Notes: generated by a model from the sequence alone, not told the origin. 64,000 nucleotides of DNA from Pararhizobium capsulatum DSM 1112 (GCF_030814475.1 NZ_JAUSVF010000003.1:598479-662478); one strand, 5' to 3'; counted from the stretch's first letter, positions 53,720 through 63,975 are shown. Numbers and translations are program-made.

Positions 53720-54990
53720 TTGTCGAGAATGGAGCGCACCGAGCCATAGCTTCGAGCGCCGATTTCCAAAGCCCGGCCACAGGCCGCATTGACCCTTTCG
53801 CGCTCAAAAGCCTTGACGAGGCGGATGATGCCCAGGCAAGCCCGGTAACCTTGCTCGGGATGCGGCCGATCGGCTAAAATCCGCTCACAAAGCAATGCGA
53901 CGTCCAATCCGATTGCCGACGCCTCGCGGCTGATGCGCTCGATCGTCCAGTCGGCAAAGCGACGATGGGATGATGGCATATGCTCCGGCGTCGTGGTGTG
54001 CTTGCCATTGCCGCTCGAGCGCCGGTGGGCCGCGATCCGCTGACCTTTATGGAAGACCTCGATGGTGTTGGCCGTAATGTGCGCCTCGACCTGCTCACGG
54101 GCAAACCGATAAGGCACGGAGTAGTAATGCTTGTCGATATCGACATGATAATCGAGGCCAGCCCGGCGGATTTTCCATTCCGCAAAGACATATCGTTCGA
54201 CCGGAAGCGGACACAGGGCCGGATAATCAAGCTCTTCGAACAACTGCCGTCTTGTACGCCCAACGCGGCGTAGCACACGACGATCGTTAAGATCATTGAG
54301 CAAGTCTGCGATCGCCGCGTTTACATCGGCAAGGCTGTAGAACACACGATGACGCAGGCGCCCGAGAAGCCAGCGCTCGACGATGCGAACCGCAGCCTCG
54401 ACTTTCGCCTTGTCAGGCGGACGACGCGGCCGTGTCGGCAAAACGGCACTGCCGTAGTGAGCCGCCATTCCGGCGTAGGTGCGATTGACCTGCGGATCAA
54501 AAAGGCAGGCTTTGATCACTGCGACCTTGGCATTATCAGGGACAAGCAATGCGGGACCCCCGCCAAAGGCCTCCAGCGCCAGCAGATGGCATTCGATCCA
54601 ATCTGGAAGCGTTTCGCTCCAGCGGGCATGAGCGAAGGAAAGGCTCGATGCCCCGAGCACGGCTACGACCAGATGCCCCTGCCGCGTCTTTCCCGTTACT
54701 CTGTCGATGACAACCGTCACCGTGTCGCCGGCATAATCGACAAACAGCTTTTCGCCGGCCACATGGTCCTGGCGCATCGTCACCGGCAACTTCAATGCCC
54801 AACCGCGATACAAATCACAGTAACGACTGTAGCGATATCCGTCAGGGTGGAGGCCGATATACTCGTCCCACAAAATCTGAAGCGTCACGTGCTTGCGCTT
54901 CAGCTCGCGGTGAACATGCGCCCAATCCGGCTCGGCGCTGCGACGATGACCCGTCTTCGTGCCGGAGGACTTTAGTCTCTCCGCTGGCAT
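53665..54990 (-). pseudogene. istA: IS21 transposase IstA, degenerate
   Basis: Catalytic DDE domain recognisable: WDEYIGLHPDGYRYSRYCDL, KLFVDYAGDTVTVVIDRVTG, PALLVPDNAKVAVIKACLFD and PRRPPDKAKVEAAVRIVERW, then the YHVDIDKHYYSVPYRF domain. The N-terminus jumps from MPAERLKSSGT to AEPDWAHVHRELKRK, losing the ~70-residue helix-turn-helix, and the C-terminal end is replaced by junction sequence (SSAGVLLPSIPTG). Confidence 0.8.
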
Positions 54991-55106
54991 CGCGTTCCTT
55001 CCTCTCAGCGCAACTGAAAGGTCGAACGTCTCACCAGCAGGACACCCCCACAAACACCCCAATCAGGGGCGACATCATCTCGGAATCAGGGGGCGACATG
55101 CCTCGG
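53690..55106 (-). mobile_element. IS21-family element, partial
   Basis: Contains most of istA. Near 55066-55106 tandem terminal-type repeats GGCGACATCATCTCGGAAT and GGGCGACATGCCTCGGAAT mark the istA-proximal end. istB and the other end are missing at the 53.7-kb junction, where a truncated host gene begins, indicating a deletion after insertion. Confidence 0.7.
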
Positions 55107-55174
55107 AATTTGCAGATTGTTGAGCCGGACGACTTTTCCAAGGCTAAACACAGCTGTGGCCGCGCGCTTCATCG

Positions 55175-55540
55175 TCAATGATTGTGGCGTGGCAACTTTT
55201 CCGCAAGCTTGCTGAATTCCGGGGCGCCTTCAATGACGGCGCCATCGGACAATTGCGTCACGGTGCGACGATACAGCATCTGCCAGGGCGTGGCATCGGC
55301 CGGAACGGCGGGACTGCCGTCTGCCTTACGCCGCCCGATCTCTTCCGGCTCAACCAGCATGTTGCAACGTGAGCGCGACGAATAACCCACCTTCCATTGA
55401 TGTGCAAACTCAGGGCAGAACCAGCCGGGTTTGATCGTGATCGGCGGATGATGTCGGCGCTGCGCACATAGGCAAGGCCGCCGCCGGCGACACTTTCCGA
55501 GGAGGCGTTCTCTTCCTGTCGCCTCGAGCGTCGACGACAA
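55175..55540 (-). CDS. Hypothetical protein (weak, probably a relic)
   Basis: Open frame of 121 residues; the second half (MLVEPEEIGRRKADGSPAVP, then VTQLSDGAVIEGAPEFSKLA) reads like real protein while the first half is Arg-rich and out of character. A neighbouring frame (GGGLAYVRSADIIRR) may hold the true N-terminal part. Probably frameshifted. Confidence 0.35.
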   Translation of the reverse strand: MSSTLEATGRERLLGKCRRRRPCLCAQRRHHPPITIKPGWFCPEFAHQWKVGYSSRSRCNMLVEPEEIGRRKADGSPAVPADATPWQMLYRRTVTQLSDGAVIEGAPEFSKLAEKLPRHNH

Positions 55541-55600
55541 CGATGTCGCCCGGGGCTTAAATGGACGCGGGCATCTGCGTTCTTGGATGCCCGTGCGCCA

Positions 55601-56185
55601 TCAACCTGTGTTCATTTCCCGCAGCTTTGTAATGAACTGTTGCGGCCGTAGCCAGATGCCGGGCGTCTTGTAGCCCATATGCCGTGCGATATCCGCAACA
55701 AAGGCGTTGCAATTATAAACCGATGCCTCCCAGAGATGGGATTTTGCCTGCAGTTTGCGTATATACGCAACTGTGTCTCTATATTCATCATCAGTCAGCA
55801 TCACGCGCCAGCTTGCCGACCTGTACTGTTCTTCAAGGTCACCGTCTGTTGCTCCAGTCGAAGCCTGAACGGGTATGAAGTGGCCGACGACATAGGACGC
55901 GGCATCAGGAGAAGCTGGGGCAAGTCCTGCGACTTCGGGATTGATCATGTTTCCGTTCTTATCCGTCCGGCCGAAAACGACATAGGTGTGGCCGTAGGTT
56001 AGCGCATAGCGGGAGCGGAACTCGATGAAATACCGATTTGATTTGTTTTCGGCCGCATTGGTTGGAGCGAGGCCCCTGCCGTTGGACGTATAATGCGGTA
56101 ACGGTCTTTGATCTTCTGTCTGGCACGATGATAGAACAACCGCCATCACAATAACTAGCGGCACACCGCCTCTTCCAAGCGCCAT
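55601..56185 (-). CDS. Lipoprotein of unknown function
   Basis: 194 residues. Lipoprotein signal MALGRGGVPLVIVMAVVLSS with lipobox cysteine (LSSC, about residue 21). Mature domain includes YFIEFRSRYALTYGHTYVVF, SWRVMLTDDEYRDTVAYIRK and YNCNAFVADIARHMGYKTPG; the Asn-Cys-Asn-x-Phe with preceding His (GHTY) is reminiscent of NlpC/P60-like cysteine peptidase or acyltransferase permutations, which is speculative. Start at 56185 chosen for the lipoprotein signal. Confidence 0.65.
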   Translation of the reverse strand: MALGRGGVPLVIVMAVVLSSCQTEDQRPLPHYTSNGRGLAPTNAAENKSNRYFIEFRSRYALTYGHTYVVFGRTDKNGNMINPEVAGLAPASPDAASYVVGHFIPVQASTGATDGDLEEQYRSASWRVMLTDDEYRDTVAYIRKLQAKSHLWEASVYNCNAFVADIARHMGYKTPGIWLRPQQFITKLREMNTG

Positions 56186-56344
56186 TAGTAAGCTCCAGAT
56201 GCAGGCCCTGACGAACACGAGCCCGAAGTCAGCATTAAGTCCACGCGTGCGCTGTGAGTTGCGAAGAAGCACAAGCCTGGCGGTTTATGGTGTACGAAGA
56301 GGAAGGGTCAACGTGACCCTTCCTCAAGTATCAAACGCGGTATG

Positions 56345-56467
56345 CTACTTGTAGACTGCTTCCGCCGGCGGTGGGGCCTTCCCCTTGCCTTTGCCAATCG
56401 TCCCACAAGCGCTCAGATTGGCCACGGCAACCATCGCAACGATCACGAATAGAATTCTGCTTATCAT
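56345..56467 (-). CDS. Small lipoprotein (40 residues)
   Basis: MISRILFVIVAMVAVANLSA then CGTIGKGKGKAPPP: signal with lipobox LSAC and a short Lys/Gly/Pro tail ending EAVYK, like entericidin-type or LPS-modulating small lipoproteins. AGAGGA upstream of the ATG. Confidence 0.65.
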   Translation of the reverse strand: MISRILFVIVAMVAVANLSACGTIGKGKGKAPPPAEAVYK

Positions 56468-56630
56468 GAAGTCCTCTTCTCATAATGGGATAGCTTTCGA
56501 AGGCTACACCTTAAAGTTTAGCGACAATCAGCACCCTGAATAGGGCAGATATGCATGAACCATGCAACGAATCTACACTAGCAGATGCATATCAAAATAC
56601 TCAATCTGGCGATTCAAATGGTAAACAGCG

Positions 56631-57110
56631 TCAGATAACCACCACGCGTGTACCAACACGAGCTCGAGAGTAGAGGTCGAGAATGTTCGCATTCGTCAAG
56701 CGAATACAGCCATTCGAAACTGCGTGGCCTATCGACCACGGAGCGTTCGTTCCGTGCAAGCGGAACAAGGTATCCTGTCCGCCCTGGTAGAGATAAAGCG
56801 CCGCTGCACCGAGAGGGTTGAGTGGCCCTCCCGGTACTCCATCGGCATATTTCGCCAGCCGGGGTTTCCGCTGTATCATATCCTCGGTGGGCTTCCACGA
56901 AGGCCACTCCGCCTTGCGGCCGATGGTGGCCTCACCCTTGAAACTCAGTCCTTCCTCTCCGACGGCAACGCCGTAGCGAGTGGCTTGTCCACCCGCCTCT
57001 ACGAAGTAGAGGTAACGGCTCGCCGTATCGACGACGATAGTTCCAGGCGGTTCCCTGCCGCTATACGCAACCTCCCGTCGTCAATAGCGGGGATGGATGT
57101 CCGGATCCAT
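56631..57110 (-). pseudogene. L,D-transpeptidase (YkuD/ErfK type) with in-frame stop
   Basis: Reads MDPDIHPRY, a TGA at 57083-57081, then RREVAYSGREPPGTIVVDTA, YFVEAGGQATRYGVAVGEEG, AEWPSWKPTEDM, and the catalytic block LFRLHGTNAPWSIGHAVSNG then CIRL with the active-site Cys. Only the one nonsense codon interrupts it (CGA to TGA would suffice). The normal N-terminal signal region is not seen. Translation from MIQRKP (56879) would give a fragment with the active site. Confidence 0.8.
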
Positions 57111-57115
57111 CGAAA

Positions 57116-57960
57116 ATGCGTACCCGGTTTTCACTCGCAGGCGTTCAGATAAAACTCTCTGTAATGAAGAACACCGGAAAAGGTGGTGGTATGACTTTAC
57201 CACGGGGAAACGAGCAGGGGCAGTACATCGCCAAATTTCCCTCAACGGCATTTCCTAATGTTTCAGAGAACGAATACGCCAACCTTGCCCTAGCAGCGGC
57301 GGTTGGCATTGAAGTACCCGAAAAAGAGCTTGTCGAGAAATCCGACTTCGAGGGCATTCCCGATGAATTCGACACTCTGTACGACGGAAAGGTTCTGCTC
57401 ATTAAACGTTTCGACCGTGGCGCAAGCGGCCAACGCGTCCATATAGAGGACTTTGCTCAGGTCTTTGGCATTAATCCTTCACGTAAATACGAAGGCGCCG
57501 CATACCATGACATTGCCTCCGCTTTGGGGGCTGCCGTGTCGTCCAAGGCGGCCCTGGAATTCGTGCGCCGTCTCGCACTATCGGCGATCACCGGCAACGG
57601 TGACATGCATCTGAAAACTGGTCGTTGATCTATCGCGGCGATGGTTACAAGCCCGAGCTCGCGCCGATCTACGATGTGTTGTCAACTGTGCCATATATTC
57701 CTACTGACGCGATGGCGCTTTCGCTGGGAGGCGAATGATCCTTCAAAGCGCTCAACGCGCAGCGCTGGAAGATCTTTGCCAATCGAGCAAGACTGCCGGA
57801 GCCTGCGGTGCTCAAGGCAGTTATCGAAACCGTTGAACGGGTCAACGCCTACTGGTGGAGCCTCCAGGAACGCGAGGTAGTGCCGGAAAATGTGCTCCGA
57901 CGGATCGATGCCCATGTGAAGTTGATGACGCCAATACTTAGGACTTGCGCCGATCGGTGA
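57116..57960 (+). pseudogene. HipA-type Ser/Thr kinase toxin, broken
   Basis: Pieces: RFSLAGVQIKLSVMKN (HipA core motif), YIAKFPSTAFPNVSENEYAN, VLLIKRFDRGASGQRVHIED, then a one-base loss near 57625 in what should read GNGDMHLKNWSLIYRGDGYK. This is followed by ELAPIYDVLSTVPYIPTDAM, a stop at about 57737 and FKALNAQRWKIFANRARLPE. The N-terminal ~100 residues and the antitoxin HipB are absent. Persistence-type toxin relic. Confidence 0.8.
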
Positions 57961-58528
57961 GAACTCCGGCTCAGGATGAGAGAGACGGTGTCGTCCAGAG
58001 TTGTCCTACGCGGCCTCCCAAACCCGGTTTAGAATCTTGGCCGCGAGTGCTGCCCCGCTATCGGAGAACGACAAGGTACTGGGCATACAACAAATCGCCC
58101 CAAAATAAACTTCCAAGGAACTTGACCACTTAACCACGATTGTCACGCGGATTGTATTGGAACATTTGAAGGCAGAATCCAGCCACAGGCACGAGGCAGA
58201 CGACACGAGTGAATAGCATTTCCCCCCTGTTAAAGGAAAAATCGCGGGCTGTCTTGTAGCCTGAGGCGCAAGCCCGCGGACCCTGTACTTTAGAGGGAGT
58301 TGACAGACCGAGAGATCAGCGGAGACTGGCCAGAGCTTGGTGGCTGGTTCTGCCCTTCAGGTTTCTTCTATTGAGTGGCCCGACTGGTACCAAGGTACTC
58401 GACCGGAATTTCACTGTCAGAAGTTGGTGGGTGCCAGTCAATCCCCTGACTTTCGCACGGTGGACGCCGGGCTACGGAATTTTACCTCTATGAACGTCGA
58501 GGCAAACACCTGATTTCGGCGCTGCAAC
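57961..58528. other. Intergenic region before the RTX gene
   Basis: No gene recognised. Presumably includes the promoter of the 58529 gene. Confidence 0.4.
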
Positions 58529-60013
58529 ATGGGTCGTCAACAACGCAACACCAGTGCGGAGTTTATGCAGATGGCTGCTTACTACGGCAACGACGGTGAT
58601 AATTTTGTTACCGCATTCGACGGTTACCGATATTTCTATACCGGACCCGGTCAGGACGACATTTATCTCAATGTGACTGCCGCGTTTGGCTATGTCGAAG
58701 CCGGCCCCGATGACGATACTGTTTGGGCCATAAACGGAGCATACGGCGATCTCTACGGTGGTAGCGGCAACGACCGGTTTATACTGGGAGCCGGAGGAAA
58801 CAACGTCGAGGGAGGCTTTGGAAATGACTATATCGCTGCTGCGGGCGGCGGGAACTTTTTAGACGGTGGACAAGGTATCGACGCAATCGTCGGCGGCCCA
58901 GGTGACGACGTAATTTTCGGCGGTGTAGGTAACGATTCTGTCGCTATTCAAATTACAGCCGGTTCTGATTGGGGCATCTGGCGAACAACAGTGAGCGCTG
59001 GTCTATATGGCGGTTTGGGCTCGGACTACATCGATGGCGGCCAGGGCAATGACAGCCTATTTGCCAACGATGCGGCGATGACCTCCGACCCGGGCATCGA
59101 CGAGATGCGTGGCGGCTCGGGCAATGATGAGTACTTCATCGCCAACAGCAGGGACAAGATTTTTGAGTCGGTGGGTGATGGCACCGACACAGTGTGGACG
59201 AACCGCAGCTACGCCCTCCCCATGGGTCAGGAGATCGAGTTCCTGTTCATCAAACCTGCCAATACCGCCGTTGTTGGCATCAATTTGACGGGCAACGCGT
59301 TCGCAAACACAATCCAGGGGAACATTGCGGCGAACATCATCAATGGCGGGGGCGGGGCCGACAAAATGTTTGGTGGCTCGGGGAACGATACCTATGTCGT
59401 GGACAACGTCGGCGACGTTGTAAACGACGGCGGCAACGATCCGGTCGATCTCGTAAAGTCTTCGATCTCGTTCAGCCTTGTTGCTTCGGCGCATGTGGTG
59501 GGAAAAGTCGAGAATCTGACGCTGATGGGTGCAGTCGCCATCAACGCAACCGGCAATGCGTCAAGCAACGTGATCACTGGCAATACCGGCGCCAACATTC
59601 TGAATGGCGCGGCCGGCAACGACACGATCAATGGCGGCGGCGGCAACGACTACATTTATGGGGGAGCCGGCAATGACAAGCTGACTGGTGGCGCGGGTAA
59701 TGACAACTTCGTCTTCAATACGGCAATCAGCGCCGCAACAAATGTCGACACCATCCTGGATTTCAACGTGATTCAAGACACAATCCGGCTCGACAACGCC
59801 GTGATGCCCGGACTTGGCAGTTCGATGGTTTCCGGTGAGTTCTGGAAAAGCACGTCAGGCGCCGCCCACGATACCAGCGACCACATTATTTACGAGACCG
59901 ACACCGGAAAGCTCTTCTATGACAGTAACGGCAGTGCCTCCGGCGGTTCCACACATATTGCCACGCTCAGTGCAAACCTCGCGCTTACCTACGCGGACTT
60001 GCTGGTAATCTAA
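58529..60013 (+). CDS. RTX calcium-binding protein, type I secreted
   Basis: 494 residues. No signal peptide. Irregular and regular nonapeptide repeats throughout (LYGGSGNDRFILGAGGNNVE, IDGGQGNDSLFAND, GGGGADKMFGGSGNDTYVVD, GGGGNDYIYGGAGNDKLTGG) and the C-terminal cassette NDNFVFNTAIS, VDTILDFNVIQDTIRLDNAV, SDHIIYETDTGKLFYDSNGS to YADLLVI. This cassette is shared with 40539 and the 50180 relic, implying one exporter. No enzymatic domain. A later start (58565 or 58571) is possible. Confidence 0.85.
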   Translation: MGRQQRNTSAEFMQMAAYYGNDGDNFVTAFDGYRYFYTGPGQDDIYLNVTAAFGYVEAGPDDDTVWAINGAYGDLYGGSGNDRFILGAGGNNVEGGFGNDYIAAAGGGNFLDGGQGIDAIVGGPGDDVIFGGVGNDSVAIQITAGSDWGIWRTTVSAGLYGGLGSDYIDGGQGNDSLFANDAAMTSDPGIDEMRGGSGNDEYFIANSRDKIFESVGDGTDTVWTNRSYALPMGQEIEFLFIKPANTAVVGINLTGNAFANTIQGNIAANIINGGGGADKMFGGSGNDTYVVDNVGDVVNDGGNDPVDLVKSSISFSLVASAHVVGKVENLTLMGAVAINATGNASSNVITGNTGANILNGAAGNDTINGGGGNDYIYGGAGNDKLTGGAGNDNFVFNTAISAATNVDTILDFNVIQDTIRLDNAVMPGLGSSMVSGEFWKSTSGAAHDTSDHIIYETDTGKLFYDSNGSASGGSTHIATLSANLALTYADLLVI

Positions 60014-60113
60014 TCCGTTGACTGCGGCGGAAATGCTTCTCCATGTTCCACTGGCAGTATCCGTGCACATTGAAATTCCGCCTGAAGGGACCGGATATCC
60101 ACGGCGAGGGAAC

Positions 60114-62714
60114 CTACACAACGAAGAAGTCGTTGGCAGTGACCGGACCGCCGGCTGTAGTGATGTCGAACTGGAGGGTGTCGAAGGTGCCGTCGCCGTC
60201 AAAGTCGATTTGGGCCGTGATCAGTGCATGGTTCGTACCGTTGAAACCGCTAAACTGCGCGCTCCCTGTGGGAGAGGTGTCGACTTGAACTTCGTCAACG
60301 CCTGCATCAAAGTTGTGAATTTGGTCGATACTTCCCAGGTCCGCTTGGGTGAACACGAAGATATCACGATCCTTATCCGTACCACCGTCGAGATTGTCTG
60401 CGCCGGCACCACCGGCCAGCGTGTCCGCGCCGATACCGCCATCGACAGTGTCGTTGCCGGCCCCCCCTGAGATATTGTCCAGACCGTCTCCACCGAAAAT
60501 GCGGTCAACTCCATCGCCACCCTCGATGATGTCGTTGCCGTCATCGCCGTGGAGCACGTCGTCACCGAATCCACCGCGGATTTCGTCGTTACCAGCGTCG
60601 CCATGGATCAGGTCGTCACCGCCGCCTGTCGTGGGCGAGAAACCCCCGTCGATAATGTCGTCTCCGTCACCACCGTTGAGGATATCGTTCTGGGAGCCGC
60701 CGTCGATGTTGTCGTTCCCTTCGGCGCCGTTGACGGTATCAATGCCGTCACCGCCGGCGAGGAGGTCGTTTCCGAGACCGCCATGGATGAGATCGTCGCC
60801 GGCGTCGCCGCGGAGATTGTCGTCACCACCACCGCCGTAGAGTTGATCTTTCCCTGCCCCACCTTCGATGATGTCCGCACCGTCTGTGGCGGAGACGATG
60901 TCGGAGCCGCCGTAGAGGATGTCGTCACCCGCGCCGCCGGTGAGGGTATCTTGGCCATCGCCGCCGAAGATAGTGTCGTTGCCGCCGTCGCCGTTAAGGC
61001 GGTCATTGCCAGCGTTGCCTTCGAGGTGGTCGATACCGTCCCCTCCCGCGACGATGTCGTCGCCCGCGCCGCCGAACAGGAAATCGTCGCTGCCTGTTTC
61101 GCCGCCGTCACCCGCAATGGTGTCGTTTCCGTCGCCGCCGCCGATATTGTCATTTCCGCCACGACCCGTCAGGACGTCGTCACCGGAGCCGCCATTGATG
61201 CCGTCGTCGCCGTCTTGGCCGTCGATGGTATCGTTACCGGCGCCGCCCTCGATGGCATCGTTTCCGAGACCGCCGAAGATTTGGTCGTTGCCGGCATCTC
61301 CGTATATCTGGTCGCCATCGTTGCCGCCGTCGATCGCGTCATCGCCGTTGCCGCCGACGATCAAATCGACCCCGGCCGCCCCGTACAAGAAGTCGTTTCC
61401 GTCCTGCCCCACGAAGTGATCATCGGCGGCTGAGCCAACTATTCTGTCAGAAAAGTTCGACCCGGAATAAACACTGGAAGCCGGCGGCGTGAAGTTCTGG
61501 ATCGCGGTGCCGCCTGTGAAGTAGCTGACTTCTTCCGCTTTCGTGACATCGACTCGCGCTGGCGCGTCATCCGTCTCGAATTCAAACCAGCCTGACCCCA
61601 GATTGATGTCCGCGCTGGCAGGGGCCGCAGAAAAATTAGCGTTGCCGTCGGCGTCGACCCACGGGTGGGGCGGAGGAGGCGGTGGGGCGAGTATGACGTT
61701 GGCTGCATGGATGCTATTGACGATGCCCTGGGTGGTGTTCACGAAGAGAGCAACTTTGCCCGCGTCGTCGTCGAACCCGTATATGCCAGAGGCCGTTTTA
61801 ACCACCACTCCACCAAGCGCGATATCGTGGGCGGTCAAGTATGCCTTGGCAACAGTGATGTTAGCGAACGTACCGTTCGCATTTAAAGCGTTCTCGACAA
61901 AACGGTAGAGACCTGTGTCGCTCAGGTCGATTTTGTCGATCGCCTGAAAATCTTGAAGCGTGTCGCTGGCGGCGAGGATTGAATCCCCGGCCTGGAACTT
62001 GAAGGTGTCCGCACCAGCCCCACCCTTGAGAAAGTCGGCGCCCGCGCCACCGTCGAGAGCATCGTCGTCGTTTCCGCCATTCAAGGTATCTTTGCCCGCA
62101 CCGCCGCGCAGGATGTCGTCGCCGCCGTCGCCGTTCAAAGTGTCGTTACCGCTATCGCCGGCGATGGTGTCGTTTCCGATGCCGCCGCGGATTTCGTCGT
62201 TTCCGACGCCTCCTTCGATGATATCCGCCCCTGTGTCGCCTGTTATAGTGTCGTTCCCGGCACCGCCATCGATATTGTCGTCCCCGTCGTCGCCTTTGAT
62301 GTTGTCGTTGCCGTCGCCGCCTCGGATAACGTCGCGGCCGAGACCGCCGCGGAGCGTGTCGGAACCGATGCCGCCGAGGAGAGCGTCGTCGCCATTGCCA
62401 CCCTTGAGGAGGTCGTTCCCGCCGCTGCCGTAGAGAACGTCGTTACCAGCACCTCCGTACAGTTTGTCGTTGCCTACGCCTCCGTACAAGCTGTCGACGC
62501 CAGAGCCGCCGACGAGGGTGTCGTTTCCGGCCCCGCCCAATAATCTGTCGTCACCGTCCTCCCCGTACAACCTGTCATTGCCGGTGCCGCCTAGAAGTTT
62601 GTCGTTTCCCATGCCGCCGCGTATGAAATCATTGCCGCCGAGACCGCTGAAGTCGTCATCTCCGGGCAGCCCGCCGATCTTGTTGTTGCGTCTGTTTCCG
62701 AAGATGCTGGCCAT
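60114..62714 (-). CDS. Large RTX calcium-binding protein
   Basis: 866 residues. Two blocks of near-perfect GGxGNDxLxG repeats (about 10-240 and 420-790) surround a non-repeat insert (IDLSDTGLYRFVENALNANG, LAPPPPPPHPWVDADGNANF, WFEFETDDAPARVDVTKAEE). C-terminal part QIHNFDAGVDEVQVDTSPTG to ANDFFVV carries the hydrophobic secretion end. No signal peptide. Start MASIFGNRRNNKIGG with GGGAGGAAT upstream. Convergent with the 58529 gene, 100 bases apart. Likely an extracellular adhesion or matrix protein. Confidence 0.88.
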   Translation of the reverse strand: MASIFGNRRNNKIGGLPGDDDFSGLGGNDFIRGGMGNDKLLGGTGNDRLYGEDGDDRLLGGAGNDTLVGGSGVDSLYGGVGNDKLYGGAGNDVLYGSGGNDLLKGGNGDDALLGGIGSDTLRGGLGRDVIRGGDGNDNIKGDDGDDNIDGGAGNDTITGDTGADIIEGGVGNDEIRGGIGNDTIAGDSGNDTLNGDGGDDILRGGAGKDTLNGGNDDDALDGGAGADFLKGGAGADTFKFQAGDSILAASDTLQDFQAIDKIDLSDTGLYRFVENALNANGTFANITVAKAYLTAHDIALGGVVVKTASGIYGFDDDAGKVALFVNTTQGIVNSIHAANVILAPPPPPPHPWVDADGNANFSAAPASADINLGSGWFEFETDDAPARVDVTKAEEVSYFTGGTAIQNFTPPASSVYSGSNFSDRIVGSAADDHFVGQDGNDFLYGAAGVDLIVGGNGDDAIDGGNDGDQIYGDAGNDQIFGGLGNDAIEGGAGNDTIDGQDGDDGINGGSGDDVLTGRGGNDNIGGGDGNDTIAGDGGETGSDDFLFGGAGDDIVAGGDGIDHLEGNAGNDRLNGDGGNDTIFGGDGQDTLTGGAGDDILYGGSDIVSATDGADIIEGGAGKDQLYGGGGDDNLRGDAGDDLIHGGLGNDLLAGGDGIDTVNGAEGNDNIDGGSQNDILNGGDGDDIIDGGFSPTTGGGDDLIHGDAGNDEIRGGFGDDVLHGDDGNDIIEGGDGVDRIFGGDGLDNISGGAGNDTVDGGIGADTLAGGAGADNLDGGTDKDRDIFVFTQADLGSIDQIHNFDAGVDEVQVDTSPTGSAQFSGFNGTNHALITAQIDFDGDGTFDTLQFDITTAGGPVTANDFFVV

Positions 62715-62994
62715 CTATTCCTCCCTTGATTTGGCAATACGAAATGGCGCGCTGGGGGACGCGCCGCGTTAAAGAATTTGATGGGACCAACCAGCGCTCC
62801 TGCACAACTCGACGGTTACGCCACAGCAGGCGCACAATAGGCACGAGCAACGACATTGAAGCCCCTCCGCAGTATCCCCGCCTTATTCAGTAACACGGTC
62901 ACCCTGAAAATGAGCTCTGTTCTAAAGGCGGAATCGTCTACCAACTACGGGCGACCGACACCTCAGCCTTGAGCTCGTTTCAAGTCTTTCGTAA
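62715..62994. other. Upstream region of the large RTX gene
   Basis: No gene seen; should hold the RTX promoter. Confidence 0.4.
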
Positions 62995-63333
62995 TTATTG
63001 AGCTACCCCGTCGTTGAACCACGCGCTGTCGACCCAAGCGGCAAAGCCAGACCTACGAACGGATCGATAATTGTCGACTTGGTATGGCGAGATAGTCGCT
63101 AGCGGTTGGAATGGAGGGAAGGCGGCGCTCATATAAGGCTCGGCGGTTACCCAACAGCGGCGAAATCGGGGATCGTTGGCCGCCATCGGCGTTGTCCATG
63201 AGCAGCAGTGGATAGCTCCCCAGATGGCCGAAAGAAAGCCGTAGCCCGAACTGCGATCGTGATAACACCCGCCCACGCGCCAACAGCGTCGTGCCTTCAA
63301 GGCCTCAGATGTGATGGCGGCTTCGACTAACAT
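62995..63333 (-). CDS. Hypothetical protein (weak)
   Basis: 112 residues from MLVEAAITSEALKARRCWRV; aromatic- and Cys-rich (GYGFLSAIWGAIHCCSW, ISPYQVDNYRSVRRSGFAAW). No ribosome binding site or family identified. Confidence 0.3.
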   Translation of the reverse strand: MLVEAAITSEALKARRCWRVGGCYHDRSSGYGFLSAIWGAIHCCSWTTPMAANDPRFRRCWVTAEPYMSAAFPPFQPLATISPYQVDNYRSVRRSGFAAWVDSAWFNDGVAQ

Positions 63334-63675
63334 GTTCAGGCCTTTTGCCGAGACGTGTGCAGGGCGCCACCGTGACGCTCGCCACTGCTGCCAAAGGAAA
63401 ACCGCCACCGAGGTTTTTTGACAGCCAGCGAGCGCGTACTCGGCGAAGAGCACACTGGACCGTTATGTTCACCAGGCCGTCGACAACCCGCTCGAGCCTG
63501 CTGGCGAAAACGTCGCCAAAGACCCTTGAATGTAGCCTCCAGGCTAATCCAGGCGGCTTGTGACTTGTGTATGACGTTTTTGTGACAAATAGAAACGCGC
63601 GCCAATCAACGAAGGCAGTGTCATCTTGGGAAAAAACACAACCAAAGTTATCAAGCGCTGCTTGAGGGAGCGACA

Positions 63676-63975
63676 GTGGGAAATTCCGATGTTGCGCTTC
63701 TCGACTTTGTTCAGACGCACTGCCCCAAAACGTCCAGCAATAGGTTGGTAAGCGCCGCCCTGTTGGCATTGACCGATCCTCATGTGAAGGATTCCAATAT
63801 CCTGCTCACGATTTACGCCCTTGCAATCAAGGAGCGCACTAAGGAACTCGGTGGCGACACAGGACAATCGGACAAGGTTGCCGCCGAAACTGTGACAGCT
63901 CTTCTGCGGACCAAGACAAAAAAGAGGGAGATCGGTTCGGCTGAACCTTCGCTCGTAACTGGTGCGGGAGGCTAG
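63676..63975 (+). CDS. Small hypothetical protein
   Basis: 99 residues from a GTG with GAGGGAG upstream. MGNSDVALLDFVQTHCPKTS then LVSAALLALTDPHVKDSNIL and KERTKELGGDTGQSDKVAAE: soluble and helical. The ~340 bases before it hold no recognised gene. Function unknown. Confidence 0.55.
   Translation: MGNSDVALLDFVQTHCPKTSSNRLVSAALLALTDPHVKDSNILLTIYALAIKERTKELGGDTGQSDKVAAETVTALLRTKTKKREIGSAEPSLVTGAGG

Noticed and set aside
60349..62433. Long Pro/Ser- and Val/Ala-rich plus-strand frames opposite the large RTX gene
   Set aside because: They are mirror readings of the GGxGNDxLxG repeats on the other strand; low-complexity composition follows directly from the repeat codons.
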